DNA of 64,000 bases, from positions 1 to 64,000 of the forward strand of contig NZ_JAGUCO010000007.1 of assembly GCF_018271995.1 (NCBI RefSeq). Direction: 5' to 3'. This DNA comes from Carboxylicivirga linearis. Its GTDB lineage: Bacteria; Bacteroidota; Bacteroidia; Bacteroidales; Marinilabiliaceae. This document shows, piece after piece, positions 16,649 to 25,901 of this stretch (positions are counted from its first letter, which is position 1; each line of letters opens with the position of its first letter). Below the pieces are notes generated by a model. It was not told the DNA's origin. It saw nothing but the letters and a program-made list of their open reading frames with translations, and did not search any database. The translations under genes and the position numbers were made by a program.

Positions 16649-17644
16649 TTGCTTGTCCGCAAATACTCATAATATAGAATAAAATATTAACTTTGAGTAT
16701 GTTTCAAAAATACACCAATGAATATTTTTAGTTTTACGGCTCACTTCTCAAGTGAAGAGGCTTGCAAAGAGCATTTTAAAGAAGAGCGGGACAAGATTGG
16801 AGTTGTTTGCAATAAGTGTGGATGTACAGAACATTACTGGATAAAAAGCAGATGGAGCTATGAGTGTAAGAGCTGTAGGAGCCGAACCTCATTACGAAGC
16901 GGAACAATTATGCAGGGGTCGAACTTGTCTTTTATGATTTGGTATAAAACAATGTTTCTACTAACAGCTACGGAGAAAGGTTTTTCCAGTAAAGAGATTC
17001 AGCGACAGCTTGGTTTAAAGCGATACGAGCCTGTCTGGGCAATGGTACATAAGTTACGCAAGGCAATGGGGAACCGGGACTCTCGCTATTCACTTGAGGG
17101 AATGATTGAAATGGACGAAGGGTACTTTACTGTAGAGTCAACCGATATAGAGAAAGCAAAAGGCAAACGTGGTCGTGGCGCTGCTGGAAAATCAAATGTA
17201 GCCATCATGGCCGAATCAACACAGCTAGAAGATATTGAAACAGGTAAGAAAACAAGTCAGTGCAGGTACTTTAAAGCCAAAGTGCTCGAAACACATAAAG
17301 CGAACGAGATAAATCATACTGTAGAAAATTCATTTGCAGAATCCAGTATTGTATTTACCGATGATAGTTCTTCATATATTGATATTTCGGACTATGTAGA
17401 GCTGCATATTTCCGAAAAATCCAGCGAGGAACTCACAAAAGAAACACTTCGTTGGGTGCATATTACGATCAGTAATGCAAAACGAAATCTACTTGGCAAC
17501 TATCATAAGATAAAAGGGAAGTATCTACAGTTGTATCTCAACGAATTTGTTTACAAGCTAAATCGAAGGTATTTTGGAGAAAGGCTCTTTGATCGCCTTG
17601 TGATAGCTGGGATTACAGGATTATGATACATTGCGGATAAGCAA
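16649..17644 (+). mobile_element. IS1595-family insertion sequence (ISXO2-like)
   Basis: The ends TTGCTTGTCCGCAA (16649-16662) and TTGCGGATAAGCAA (17631-17644) are inverted repeats with 13 of 14 matches, giving an element of about 1.0 kb as usual for this family. No target duplication is evident. It sits about 65 bp beyond the inferred operator of the two-component genes, so it may cut off more distant regulatory sequence. Confidence 0.8.
16718..17626 (+). CDS. IS1595-family transposase
   Basis: 302 residues. An N-terminal zinc ribbon (CNKCGC ... CKSC, about 33-58) precedes a helical domain and an ISXO2-like DDE core: EMDEGYF carries the first aspartate and VFTDDSSSY the second, with the final motif in HITISNAKRNLLGNYHKIKGKYL. 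The end LYLNEFVYKLNRRYF is characteristic. No disruption is seen, so it is probably functional. It is convergent with the recombinase gene, 30 bp apart. Confidence 0.92.
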   Translation: MNIFSFTAHFSSEEACKEHFKEERDKIGVVCNKCGCTEHYWIKSRWSYECKSCRSRTSLRSGTIMQGSNLSFMIWYKTMFLLTATEKGFSSKEIQRQLGLKRYEPVWAMVHKLRKAMGNRDSRYSLEGMIEMDEGYFTVESTDIEKAKGKRGRGAAGKSNVAIMAESTQLEDIETGKKTSQCRYFKAKVLETHKANEINHTVENSFAESSIVFTDDSSSYIDISDYVELHISEKSSEELTKETLRWVHITISNAKRNLLGNYHKIKGKYLQLYLNEFVYKLNRRYFGERLFDRLVIAGITGL

Positions 17645-17656
17645 TAAATTAAATAC

Positions 17657-18862
17657 TTAAAAGGACTGCCATATATTCTTTATTTTTTTCATGTCCTTAC
17701 TTATTTTAGAATCAATTATTTTACCATATATCTGTGTGGTTTTTATTGAAGTATGACCTAGCATTTTAGAAACTGTTTCAATAGGAACTCCGTTTGCAAG
17801 AGTAATAGTAGTTGCAAAGGTATGTCTAGCTACATGCATTGTAAGAGCCTTTTTAATATCACATATATCAGCTATTTCTTTAAGGTAGGTATTCATTTTT
17901 TGGTTACTGTTTGTTGGAAGGAGTTTACCTTTGTTTACACTCTCCGGATAGTTTTCGTATTTTGTTAGTATGGCTTTTGCTTTTGGCAATATAGGTATTC
18001 GGCAGCGAGTTGATGTTTTAGTTCTGTCAATTATTATCCATTCTTCAGCATCATCCCCTTTGAATATATGAAATTTAGTCAGTAGATGTATATCAGAATA
18101 AGATAAACCTGTATAACAGGCAAATAAAAAAATATCTCTAACAGTTCTTACTCTTTCTATCTCAATTTTCTTGTTTTCAATTTTTCTGATCTCATTTAGG
18201 GATAAGAAGTCTCTATTAGGTTGATAACGCTTAATCTTAAAACGTGTGTATGGATTTTTATCGATTAAGCCTAAGGCAATGGAATCATTTAATACTTTCT
18301 TTAGTTTTTTATGATAGTGGCCAATTGTATTAGGACCGACACTATGATGTATTTTTAAAAATGAGTCAAATGAAGTTATAAACTTGAAATTGATACCTGA
18401 TAAAGGGATATCCGTTTTTTTGTAGGTTACTTTAATAAACTCCTTGAGTCTCCCCAAGATGGTTTTATAATGTTTGTAGGTTCCATAAGAATAGTCATAT
18501 CCTACGCGTCTATGGATATCATCAAGAATGGTTTGAAAGGTATCAACAAGGAAATGTTTGGGAGTGTTGGTTAGACATTCTTTTAAATTGTTGATATCAT
18601 ACGGATTTCCTATAGCTTCTAATTGGTAATACTTATCAAATATGGTATTTGAAAAATTATTTAGTTTCTTATTCAAATTCCTTGAATTCTCAGCTAATGG
18701 AACAACTTGTTGTGCTAAATTATCCCAATCGCATGAATTTAGATAAACGCCTGTTGATAATTCTATCCTTTTTAAATCAATTGTACAACGAATGTAAACA
18801 GGATATTTGCCGTCTTTTCTACGTTTTGATTTCTTTAATAAGAAGTTAGTAATGAGTCTCAT
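17657..18862 (-). CDS. Tyrosine site-specific recombinase (integrase), Bacteroidota type
   Basis: 401 residues. An arm-binding N-terminus (about 1-90), a SAM-like core-binding domain (about 105-205) and the catalytic domain (about 215-400). Catalytic residues visible: lysine in RTKTSTRCR, HVARH (His and Arg), LGHTSI (His), and the nucleophile Tyr in TQIYGKI. The usual first arginine is replaced: the stretch reads CYTGLSYSDI, as in IntDOT-like recombinases of conjugative elements in this phylum. The gene starts 300 bp from the 3' end of tRNA-Arg, with a repeat cluster between, as expected for an element integrated at that tRNA. Confidence 0.9.
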   Translation of the reverse strand: MRLITNFLLKKSKRRKDGKYPVYIRCTIDLKRIELSTGVYLNSCDWDNLAQQVVPLAENSRNLNKKLNNFSNTIFDKYYQLEAIGNPYDINNLKECLTNTPKHFLVDTFQTILDDIHRRVGYDYSYGTYKHYKTILGRLKEFIKVTYKKTDIPLSGINFKFITSFDSFLKIHHSVGPNTIGHYHKKLKKVLNDSIALGLIDKNPYTRFKIKRYQPNRDFLSLNEIRKIENKKIEIERVRTVRDIFLFACYTGLSYSDIHLLTKFHIFKGDDAEEWIIIDRTKTSTRCRIPILPKAKAILTKYENYPESVNKGKLLPTNSNQKMNTYLKEIADICDIKKALTMHVARHTFATTITLANGVPIETVSKMLGHTSIKTTQIYGKIIDSKISKDMKKIKNIWQSF

Positions 18863-18895
18863 AGTTCAATATTTTAAAATTACTATTCAATAATT

Positions 18896-19051
18896 GGTCT
18901 CGAAAGGTCTCGGCAAATTCGAAATTACACACTTGAATTATCGAATTAAAACCCAAAATGACCTAAAAGGAATCAATATAAATTTCAAAATATCAGAAGA
19001 TTATGATTTGCCGAGACCTATTTTGTAAAAAAATGAATAGGTCTCGGTAAA
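18896..19051. repeat. Cluster of GGTCTCG repeats between integrase and tRNA-Arg
   Basis: Four copies of GGTCTCG: 18896-18902 (+), within 18905-18918 (+), within 19006-19019 (-) and within 19039-19051 (+). AGGTCTCGGCAAAT (18905-18918) is a perfect 14-bp inverted repeat of 19006-19019. CCGAGACCTATT (19011-19022) is a perfect 12-bp inverted repeat of 19036-19047 with a 13-base loop. The two hairpins share a strand and exclude each other. Likely recombinase arm or core sites, or a switch controlling the integrase; neither is proven. Confidence 0.6.
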
Positions 19052-19104
19052 GTCTCTTTTAAGAGGGAATTTTAAGCTATTTTTTGCTGTTTGACTAAAA
19101 TTAA

Positions 19105-19138
19105 AAAAGCGCTTAAAACATTCATTTTAAGCGCTTTT
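19105..19138. terminator. Bidirectional terminator behind tRNA-Arg
   Basis: AAAAGCGCTTAAAA (19105-19118) pairs perfectly with 19125-19138 across a 6-base loop. A-runs and T-runs on both sides allow termination in either direction. It lies 25 bp past the tRNA 3' end. Confidence 0.7.
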
Positions 19139-19162
19139 AGTTGTTTTTGATATTCTTTCTAG

Positions 19163-19236
19163 TGATCCCGACAGGATTCGAACCTGTGACCCACAGCTTA
19201 GAAGGCTGTTGCTCTATCCAGCTGAGCTACGGGACC
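19163..19236 (-). tRNA. tRNA-Arg(TCT)
   Basis: 74 bases on the minus strand fold into a complete cloverleaf: acceptor GGTCCCG/CGGGATC with discriminator A, D-arm with AGCTGGATA, anticodon stem-loop CAGCCTTCTAAGCTG with anticodon TCT, and T-arm with GGTTCGAATCC. CCA is not encoded. It reads AGA codons, which are frequent in this AT-rich DNA. The 3' end faces the repeats and integrase, so it may be an attachment site. Confidence 0.96.
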
Positions 19237-19265
19237 ATCCTTATTGCCTTTTTACAAAAGCGATG

Positions 19266-19296
19266 CAAAGATAATCATTCAACTTAATTGATCAAA
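19266..19296 (-). promoter_or_regulatory. Promoter of tRNA-Arg
   Basis: On the minus strand TTTG (19293-19296), a 19-base spacer and TATCTTTG (19266-19273) match the Bacteroidota consensus TTTG-N19-TANNTTTG exactly. The -7 box ends 29 bp before the tRNA 5' end. Confidence 0.65.
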
Positions 19297-19453
19297 AGTA
19301 TTTTCATAAAATTACGATTAAAGTAAAGGTTCAGTCTGATGGAATAAATGTATAGTATTGACGTCTAGTAAAATGTTAGGTGTATTATATTTTAATTTTT
19401 TAATCACTTTATTTGAAATACCTTTTAGTAGTTTTGTAGCAAATTTGAGAGGA

Positions 19454-20815
19454 ATGTCAGATAGAAATGTCAAAGAGCTGGAAGGTGAGAAGATTTCGAA
19501 ACTATTATATAAATACTTCATGCCTGCGTTTGCAGGAGTGATTATCAATTCGTTGTATAATATTGTGGATCGAATCTTTATAGGGCAAGGAGTGGGATCT
19601 TTGGCTTTATCCGGATTGAGTGCCATCTTTCCGATCATGGTTATTATTATGGCTTTTGGTATGCTCATTGGAGTTGGTGCCGGTGTTCGGGTTTCATTTA
19701 ATCTGGGTAAAAAGGATTTTAATCGAGCAGAAAAAGTTTTAGGTAATGCTTTTGTTCTGATGATTGTTGTGGCATTTTTTATTACTCTAATAGGATTTTT
19801 GATTAAGCATCCCTTGTTAACTTTTTTTGGAGTAAATGAAGAAACATATGGGTATGCTAACGATTACCTTAATATTATTTTAGGTGGAACCATATTTCAA
19901 GTGGTAGGTTATTCATTAAATAATCTTATACGTTCAGAAGGAAGTGCTAAAGTAGCCATGTTTTCGATGGTAATTGCTGCTGGTTTAAACCTGATTCTTG
20001 ATCCTATTTTTATTTTCTGGTTAGATATGGGTGTAAAGGGAGCTGCCTATGCAACCGTTATTTCTCAAATAGTACTATGCTTTTGGGTTATTTCCCATTT
20101 TAGAAGCAATAGGGCGGTTATACGCTTACATTCTAAAAATTTCACCGTACAAAAAGATATTGTCTGGTATATTGTTACTATAGGTTTTTCTCCATTTGCT
20201 ATGCAGCTGGCTTCTAGTTTGGTATTTGGTACTTTTAATGTGCAACTGGTTAAATATGGAGGCGATATTGCTGTTGGTGCTATGGGTATTATTTTAAGTA
20301 TTGCAATGTTGATGGTGATGACAATTATTGCCATAAATATGGCGGCTCAACCCATCATCAGCTTTAATTATGGGGGAAAGGACTATAGAAGAGTAAAAGA
20401 AACATTGGTTATAGGTCTGATAGCAGCTACTGTTGTTTCAATTGTTGGATTTATGGCAGGAGAGTTGTTTCCCCGATCGATAATTAAATTATTTAATACC
20501 AACGACGCAGAACTTTTAGAGATTGGTGTCAGAGGCTTACGTATATTTTTACTGGCATTACCATTAGTTGGATTTCAGATTATCACAGGTAATTATTTTC
20601 AATCTACTGGTAAAGCCGGATTAGCTGCCCTTATTTCTTTACTTCGTCAAGTGATTGTTTTATTGCCTATTTTGTTGTTCTTACCCAAGTTTTATGGTTT
20701 AGATGGTGTTTGGTTTGCCGGACCAATAGCAGATACTATATCTGCATTTGTAACGTCATTTTTTCTACTAAGAGAGATGCGTAAATTAAATGCTCAAATA
20801 TCGGTTTATAATTAA
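19454..20815 (+). CDS. MATE-family multidrug/sodium antiporter
   Basis: About 453 residues and twelve membrane segments in two homologous halves. Typical stretches are YFMPAFAGVIINSLYNIVDRIFIGQGVG near the start and PIISFNYGGKDYRRVKE at the second half. MATE proteins export cationic drugs, dyes or metabolites in exchange for sodium or protons. An upstream in-frame start at 19358 would add 32 residues without similarity. ATG 19454 gives the normal N-terminus, follows GAGAGG, and lies 17 bp behind a TAGTTTTG box (19429-19436). Substrate unknown. Confidence 0.88.
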   Translation: MSDRNVKELEGEKISKLLYKYFMPAFAGVIINSLYNIVDRIFIGQGVGSLALSGLSAIFPIMVIIMAFGMLIGVGAGVRVSFNLGKKDFNRAEKVLGNAFVLMIVVAFFITLIGFLIKHPLLTFFGVNEETYGYANDYLNIILGGTIFQVVGYSLNNLIRSEGSAKVAMFSMVIAAGLNLILDPIFIFWLDMGVKGAAYATVISQIVLCFWVISHFRSNRAVIRLHSKNFTVQKDIVWYIVTIGFSPFAMQLASSLVFGTFNVQLVKYGGDIAVGAMGIILSIAMLMVMTIIAINMAAQPIISFNYGGKDYRRVKETLVIGLIAATVVSIVGFMAGELFPRSIIKLFNTNDAELLEIGVRGLRIFLLALPLVGFQIITGNYFQSTGKAGLAALISLLRQVIVLLPILLFLPKFYGLDGVWFAGPIADTISAFVTSFFLLREMRKLNAQISVYN

Positions 20816-20817
20816 AA

Positions 20818-20841
20818 AAGCCGGACTATGCAGCCCGGCTT
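20818..20841. terminator. Terminator between convergent genes
   Basis: AAGCCGG (20818-20824) pairs with CCGGCTT (20835-20841) over a 10-base loop; A- and T-rich flanks suit both the MATE gene and the minus-strand gene that ends at 20878. Confidence 0.7.
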
Positions 20842-20877
20842 CTTCATCTATCACTATTATTCTGTGGTGGAATTATT

Positions 20878-22182
20878 TTAATGTTCTAGCTTTTCAAGGT
20901 TTTTCTGAATTTTCTTTATCGCTGATTCAATTGATTTTTCAGGTTCAATAACATTGTAAGTGCCCCAAAAATTATCATCGGTGAAGCCCATTTGTGTATC
21001 AGACATTACAACGTTCATTTTCATACGATCTGAACCTTTGAAAGGTTTCTCATTAGTTGGTTTCCAGTCGGTGACAGCCATTTCTATACCGGTATGATAA
21101 ACCGAATTGAATAAGCGTTTTTTCCACTTAACTTTAAAAGTAAGTTCTCCTCTTGAATAACCATAAATCCATTTTCCATCCTTTTCGCGGTATGAAACCA
21201 TATAGCTGGCTTCTGTTGGGTAAACTTCGGCTCCCATTGGTTTACGCTTAATAAACATACGACCAACGGCTACTTTATCTTCTGTATTTATATTGTAAGT
21301 TGCATTTACAATGGCTAAGCTTTCAGCGTCAATGTATAGTTTACCGTAAAATAGAGGCTCTTTTACCCATTTTTGCTGAGCAAACTCAAGTACATAGAGT
21401 AGTCGGTTATCTTCTCGGGTGACATTGGCAATTGAAAAGTCATAGTCGTTAATAACATCATAATCCAATATCATGTATGGGTTTTTCATTATGTCTAACA
21501 TTAATGTTGAATATGGGCCACCCTGTAGTTTAAATACCAGCGTATCAAGTTTTGAGTAATCGGCACTTTTTCTGCCTTTCATTAATCGAACAACATCTTG
21601 TCGCTCGTTGCCATATGAGTGTTTATAAACTTCAACAACAGCTTCGGATAAAGATGCATACTTTCGTCTGTTTTTAATGGTCTCTCTATAAAAGGCTGTC
21701 ATTAAGCTTTCATCCTGCACATAGTTTTGTTGTCTGCGTTTTAAAACGGCCTGAATCAGAAGGTAGGGATCTTTAGGAAATACATTTATAGCATCTAAAG
21801 AAACAGTTAGTAGATCTAGCTTGATTTTATTTCTGTCTTCTTTTAGATCACTAATAGTAAACGATTTACTTTGGTAGCCAATGTAAGAAACAGAAAGTTT
21901 TTTGCTTAGCATTTCTTTTGGAACTTTTAGGCTAAAATCACCTTCAGAATTAGAAACTGTGGCGATGTTTGTTCCTTCAACGGCCAGATTGGCAAAAACA
22001 AGAGGTGAACCGTTGTCGGAGTCCATAATTTTACCTTTTACTGTTTTGAATGAGAGTGTGTCTGTTTGCTCTTGATTTCTCAATAAATTACTTGCAAAAA
22101 TATTTCCTGAAACAAAAAGAGCAATAATTAAAAGTGTAAGAACACGATTAACGGGGTTTGAAATTAAAGGATTTGTTTTCAT
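20878..22182 (-). CDS. Exported protein with carboxypeptidase-like regulatory domain
   Basis: 434 residues with an N-terminal signal segment (about 12-32). Residues about 45-130 form a carboxypeptidase regulatory-like beta-sandwich: VKGKIMDSDNGSPLVFANLAVEGT...SNSEGDFSLKVP...VSYIGYQSK. The remaining 300 residues are a conserved part found in Bacteroidota outer-membrane or periplasmic proteins of unknown role, with many aromatic residues and beta-strands. There is no TonB receptor barrel. No operon partner: about 120 bp of non-coding DNA separates it from the phosphatase gene upstream. Function unknown, probably envelope structure or turnover. Confidence 0.7.
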   Translation of the reverse strand: MKTNPLISNPVNRVLTLLIIALFVSGNIFASNLLRNQEQTDTLSFKTVKGKIMDSDNGSPLVFANLAVEGTNIATVSNSEGDFSLKVPKEMLSKKLSVSYIGYQSKSFTISDLKEDRNKIKLDLLTVSLDAINVFPKDPYLLIQAVLKRRQQNYVQDESLMTAFYRETIKNRRKYASLSEAVVEVYKHSYGNERQDVVRLMKGRKSADYSKLDTLVFKLQGGPYSTLMLDIMKNPYMILDYDVINDYDFSIANVTREDNRLLYVLEFAQQKWVKEPLFYGKLYIDAESLAIVNATYNINTEDKVAVGRMFIKRKPMGAEVYPTEASYMVSYREKDGKWIYGYSRGELTFKVKWKKRLFNSVYHTGIEMAVTDWKPTNEKPFKGSDRMKMNVVMSDTQMGFTDDNFWGTYNVIEPEKSIESAIKKIQKNLEKLEH

Positions 22183-22305
22183 GGTATAATAGGTTTAATT
22201 GATTTTTACTTGTCTTTCGATTAAAGGACAAGCAATCAAATAAAATACCCTTATTCAAATCTCAATTTTTTTAGAAATAGGAGAGAAAAATTTACTGTTT
22301 TATGA

Positions 22306-23481
22306 TTATAACCTTATTCCTATTAGTAGAATATCATCAATTTGATCAGTACTTCCTTTCCAGGTAGTTAAAAAGTTTTCAAACTGAATTTTCTGTTCAT
22401 CCATAGGTAAGTTGTGATGATCCATAATAAGTTGTCGAAATCCTTTTTGCATTAATTTTTTATCATTTGGACCTCCAAACTGAGAGGCATAACCATCGGA
22501 GTACATGTACAAGCAGTCGCCATTCTGATAATTGATGGTGTGATTTCTGAAAGAGCGATCGACTTCGCCGTAAGCAACAGGCATGTGATCGGCTGGGTAG
22601 ATATTCAAAAAGTCGTTTCTGATTAAGATGATGGGATTAAATGCACCCGCAAATTGCAACTCATTTTTTTCTTTATCAATGGTTACAATGCTAATGTCCA
22701 TACCGTCTTTAATCTCACTTTTTTCATCTTGCTGAAGCGATTGAATTACAATCTCTCTTAAGCGGTCAAGTATTTTGGCAGGCTCTGTTTCTCCTTTGTC
22801 ATTAATTATTTCGTGGAGGTAAGCAACTCCAAACATACTCATAATGGCACCAGGGACACCGTGTCCGGTACAGTCTGCTGCTACTATTATTACTTTGCCT
22901 CTTACTTCGCTCACCCAATAGAAGTCACCGCTTACAATGTCTCTGGGTTTCAGCATTACAAAGTATTCTGGTAACAATCTGTCTAATTCTGATTTTTTGG
23001 GGAGACTGGCTGTTTGAATCTTTTTGGCATACTCAATACTATCGGTCAGTTTTTTATTGATAGCTCCAATCTTCTGAATAAGTCTTTTATTCTGATCTCG
23101 CGCCATTTTAATGGCTACCTGAGTTTTAACTCTGGCTTTTAACTCAAGTATATTAAAGGGTTTGGTAATAAAATCCACAGCACCTGATTCAAATCCTTTA
23201 ATAATGCTATCCATATCATTCTGGCCGGTAATAAATATGACTGGAATGTCGCGAGTTACCTCGTTGCTTTTAAGTATTTTACAAACTTCAAAACCATCCA
23301 TTCCCGGCATGATTATATCCAATAAAATCAGATCTGGTTTTTCGCGCGACAGAGCCAATTCAATAGCAGTATCACCATTTAATGCTGATATGGTGATATA
23401 CTTTGATAACGAGTCTTTTAAGATTTCCAGATTAACCTGAGAGTCGTCAACAAGCAATATGGTTGGCTTCGTATTTATCAT
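22306..23481 (-). CDS. Response regulator with SpoIIE/PP2C-type phosphatase output
   Basis: 391 residues. The receiver domain (about 7-122) has LLVDDSQ, LILLDIIMPGMDG with the phospho-accepting aspartate, and a conserved lysine in FITKPF. A short coiled-coil linker (about 130-170) leads to a SpoIIE-type serine phosphatase domain: SGDFYWVSE, VIIVAADCTGHGVPGAIMS with metal-binding aspartates, and YMYSDGYASQFG. RsbU-like proteins of this shape dephosphorylate anti-anti-sigma factors in partner-switching stress pathways. No anti-sigma or STAS gene is nearby, so the target is elsewhere. Confidence 0.88.
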   Translation of the reverse strand: MINTKPTILLVDDSQVNLEILKDSLSKYITISALNGDTAIELALSREKPDLILLDIIMPGMDGFEVCKILKSNEVTRDIPVIFITGQNDMDSIIKGFESGAVDFITKPFNILELKARVKTQVAIKMARDQNKRLIQKIGAINKKLTDSIEYAKKIQTASLPKKSELDRLLPEYFVMLKPRDIVSGDFYWVSEVRGKVIIVAADCTGHGVPGAIMSMFGVAYLHEIINDKGETEPAKILDRLREIVIQSLQQDEKSEIKDGMDISIVTIDKEKNELQFAGAFNPIILIRNDFLNIYPADHMPVAYGEVDRSFRNHTINYQNGDCLYMYSDGYASQFGGPNDKKLMQKGFRQLIMDHHNLPMDEQKIQFENFLTTWKGSTDQIDDILLIGIRL

Positions 23482-23559
23482 AGATCAATATTGGATATAC
23501 TCAATTTACGGAAAAAATCAGTTAAAGTTTGATGTTATGATAAAATACCTGAAAATAAT

Positions 23560-24273
23560 TTATAATAATTCCGAAGCAGCTTCTTTGTCAAGTAACCAAG
23601 TAAGTTGATTGGTACTAACTAGCGATGCAGGGTAGCTATTGTACTGTTCTTTTTTATTAATGATTTCATTTACTTTTTCAGCTTTATTGCTGCCTGTTAC
23701 TAAAAAGAAAATGCGTTGTGAATTATTTATGGTTTTACCTGTAAGACTCACTCTTGTTTGTCCACTTTCGGGATGTTTTGCCAAAGTGCAAACCGTGTCT
23801 TCGTCCCAAAGATTAATCTGATGTGGGAAAATTGAAGCAGTATGTCCGTCATCACCCATGCCCAATAACATAATATCGAATTGAGGTAAATTATTTTCAA
23901 AAGGAACATTTTCCTCAATGCAGGTAATGTAATCCTCCAGTGCTTTCTCTTCGGATAATTCGCCTTTAACTCTGAATATGTTAATGCCTTTTGTTCCAAC
24001 ATGATCAAAAAGATATTCTTTGGTCATTCCAAAATTACTTTCAATATCATCAGGTGGAACACATCGTTCATCTCCCCAGAAGAATTTTATGGAAGCCCAG
24101 TCAATGTCTTTTGCATATTCTTGGGCCCATACCTTAAAAATAGCTTTGGGAGTGCTGCCTCCCGAGAGAGCTATGTAAAGCTCATCTTTTTGTTGTAGTT
24201 GTTCTTTTATATTTTCTGCAAGATAACGAGCTATCGCTTCTTTGCTTTCGAAGATCTGTGTATTTGCTTTCAT
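23560..24273 (-). CDS. pgl: 6-phosphogluconolactonase
   Basis: 237 residues of the NagB/Pgl fold. Motifs: LSGGSTPKAIF (phosphate loop), FFWGDERCVPPDDIESNFGM, LLGMGDDGHTASIFPH with the catalytic histidine region. It hydrolyses 6-phosphogluconolactone to 6-phosphogluconate, the second step of the oxidative pentose phosphate pathway. It follows zwf by 72 bp on the same strand. A 6-phosphogluconate dehydrogenase gene is not in the window. Confidence 0.93.
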   Translation of the reverse strand: MKANTQIFESKEAIARYLAENIKEQLQQKDELYIALSGGSTPKAIFKVWAQEYAKDIDWASIKFFWGDERCVPPDDIESNFGMTKEYLFDHVGTKGINIFRVKGELSEEKALEDYITCIEENVPFENNLPQFDIMLLGMGDDGHTASIFPHQINLWDEDTVCTLAKHPESGQTRVSLTGKTINNSQRIFFLVTGSNKAEKVNEIINKKEQYNSYPASLVSTNQLTWLLDKEAASELL

Positions 24274-24345
24274 TAGTATAAAAACAAGTGCTTAATTATT
24301 TAATTCAACAATTAAGCGGGTGTAAATAATTATTGTTGTCCCCAT

Positions 24346-25875
24346 TTATAACTCACAGTAATTGCCGTCGTTGGCTAAATTTTTACATGGATACCTCCAG
24401 GTAATGTTTTCTCCATCAATTAAATTATCTGATACATCAGGTCCCCAGGTACCGGCAGGATAACCATGCACTTTTATTTCGCTATTGTTTTTCCATGCTT
24501 TTAAAATAGGATCTACAAATTTCCAAGCTGCCTCTACGGCATCTCCTCTATGATACAGAGTGCTATCGCCCAACATACAATCTAGCAGAAGTCTTTCATA
24601 AGCACTTGGTAAATGAGTGCTGTCAAGATCACTATAATGAAAATCCATATTTACATTCTGCACTTTAAAACCGGCTCCAGGCACTTTCATTCCAAATTTA
24701 AACAGTAATCCTTCATCAGGTTGAATACGAATAACCAATTGATTGTGGTTATTTACAATGCTTTCGTTATTGGCAAATAAGTGATGTGGAGTTGATTTAA
24801 AATGAATAACAATTTCAGTAACTCTTGTTGGAAGCATTTTTCCACTTCTTATATAAAACGGTACATCAGCCCATCGCCAGTTATCGATAAAGCATTTCAT
24901 GGCCACAAAAGTTTCTGTTCGCGAATTGGGGTCTACACCTTTCTCTTCACGATAGCCTTTTACTTTTTCGCCCTTAATGTTAGAAGCTATATATTGACCT
25001 CTTATTACATAATTAGGAACTTCCTCTTCACTTATTGGACGTAAAGAATGAAATACCTTAGCTATTTCGTTACGTATGTTGGTTGAGTCTATGATGGTAG
25101 GTGGCTCCATGGCTACAATACCCACTAAAAGTAACAAGTGGTTTTGAATCATGTCACGCATAGCTCCCGATCCTTCGTAATATCCTCCACGATTTCCAAC
25201 TCCAATATTTTCCGCTGATGTTATTTCAACATGATGAATGTAATTCCTGTTCCATAAAGGTTCGAAAATTCCATTGGAGAAACGGGTAACCAATAAGTTT
25301 TGAACGGTTTCTTTTCCCAGGTAATGATCTATTCGATATATCTGTTCTTCTTTAAAGTGTTGAAGGAGTTCGTTGTTAAGTTTTTGAGCTGTTTCTAAAT
25401 CATAGCCAAAAGGTTTCTCAACAATCAACCGTTTAAATCCATCATTTTCATCGCTTAGACCTTGTTTGGCCAGTTGAGCAGGTATTACATTATACATGCT
25501 TGGCGGGGTAGCCATGTAGTAAATAAAGTTGCCATCAGTACCGCATTTTTCGTCCAATTCGCGTAATTGCCATTTTAATAAGGCATATTCGTCGGGCGAT
25601 TGAGTGTCAAATGAGAAATAGTATAACTGATTAACAAACGAGTTGATTTCATCTTCTCCAGAAGGTTTTGTAACAGAGAATTGTTGGATTCCTTCTTGCA
25701 TTTTATTTCTGAAATCTTCGTTTTCCATTTCTGTTCGACCAATTCCTAAAATAGCAAAGTTTTTAGGTAACAGTTTCTGATTAAACAAGTCAAATACAGC
25801 AGGAATTAGCTTTCGATAGGTTAAATCGCCGGAAGCTCCGAAGATAACTAGAATATGGTTTTTTGGTTTATTCAC
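24346..25875 (-). CDS. zwf: Glucose-6-phosphate 1-dehydrogenase
   Basis: 509 residues. The nucleotide-binding start FGASGDLTYRKLIPA and the active-site stretch RIDHYLGKETVQN (catalytic His and Lys) are diagnostic. It oxidises glucose-6-phosphate to the lactone with NADP reduction, supplying NADPH and pentoses. It starts 26 bp after the radical SAM gene and precedes pgl, so the three may be transcribed together. Confidence 0.96.
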   Translation of the reverse strand: MNKPKNHILVIFGASGDLTYRKLIPAVFDLFNQKLLPKNFAILGIGRTEMENEDFRNKMQEGIQQFSVTKPSGEDEINSFVNQLYYFSFDTQSPDEYALLKWQLRELDEKCGTDGNFIYYMATPPSMYNVIPAQLAKQGLSDENDGFKRLIVEKPFGYDLETAQKLNNELLQHFKEEQIYRIDHYLGKETVQNLLVTRFSNGIFEPLWNRNYIHHVEITSAENIGVGNRGGYYEGSGAMRDMIQNHLLLLVGIVAMEPPTIIDSTNIRNEIAKVFHSLRPISEEEVPNYVIRGQYIASNIKGEKVKGYREEKGVDPNSRTETFVAMKCFIDNWRWADVPFYIRSGKMLPTRVTEIVIHFKSTPHHLFANNESIVNNHNQLVIRIQPDEGLLFKFGMKVPGAGFKVQNVNMDFHYSDLDSTHLPSAYERLLLDCMLGDSTLYHRGDAVEAAWKFVDPILKAWKNNSEIKVHGYPAGTWGPDVSDNLIDGENITWRYPCKNLANDGNYCEL

Positions 25876-25901
25876 GGTAAATCTGTTTCAATAATTAACT
25901 T

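Noticed and set aside
17626-17660. Possible second attachment site left of the integrase
   Set aside because: No stretch resembling the tRNA-Arg 3' end was found here or elsewhere in the window.
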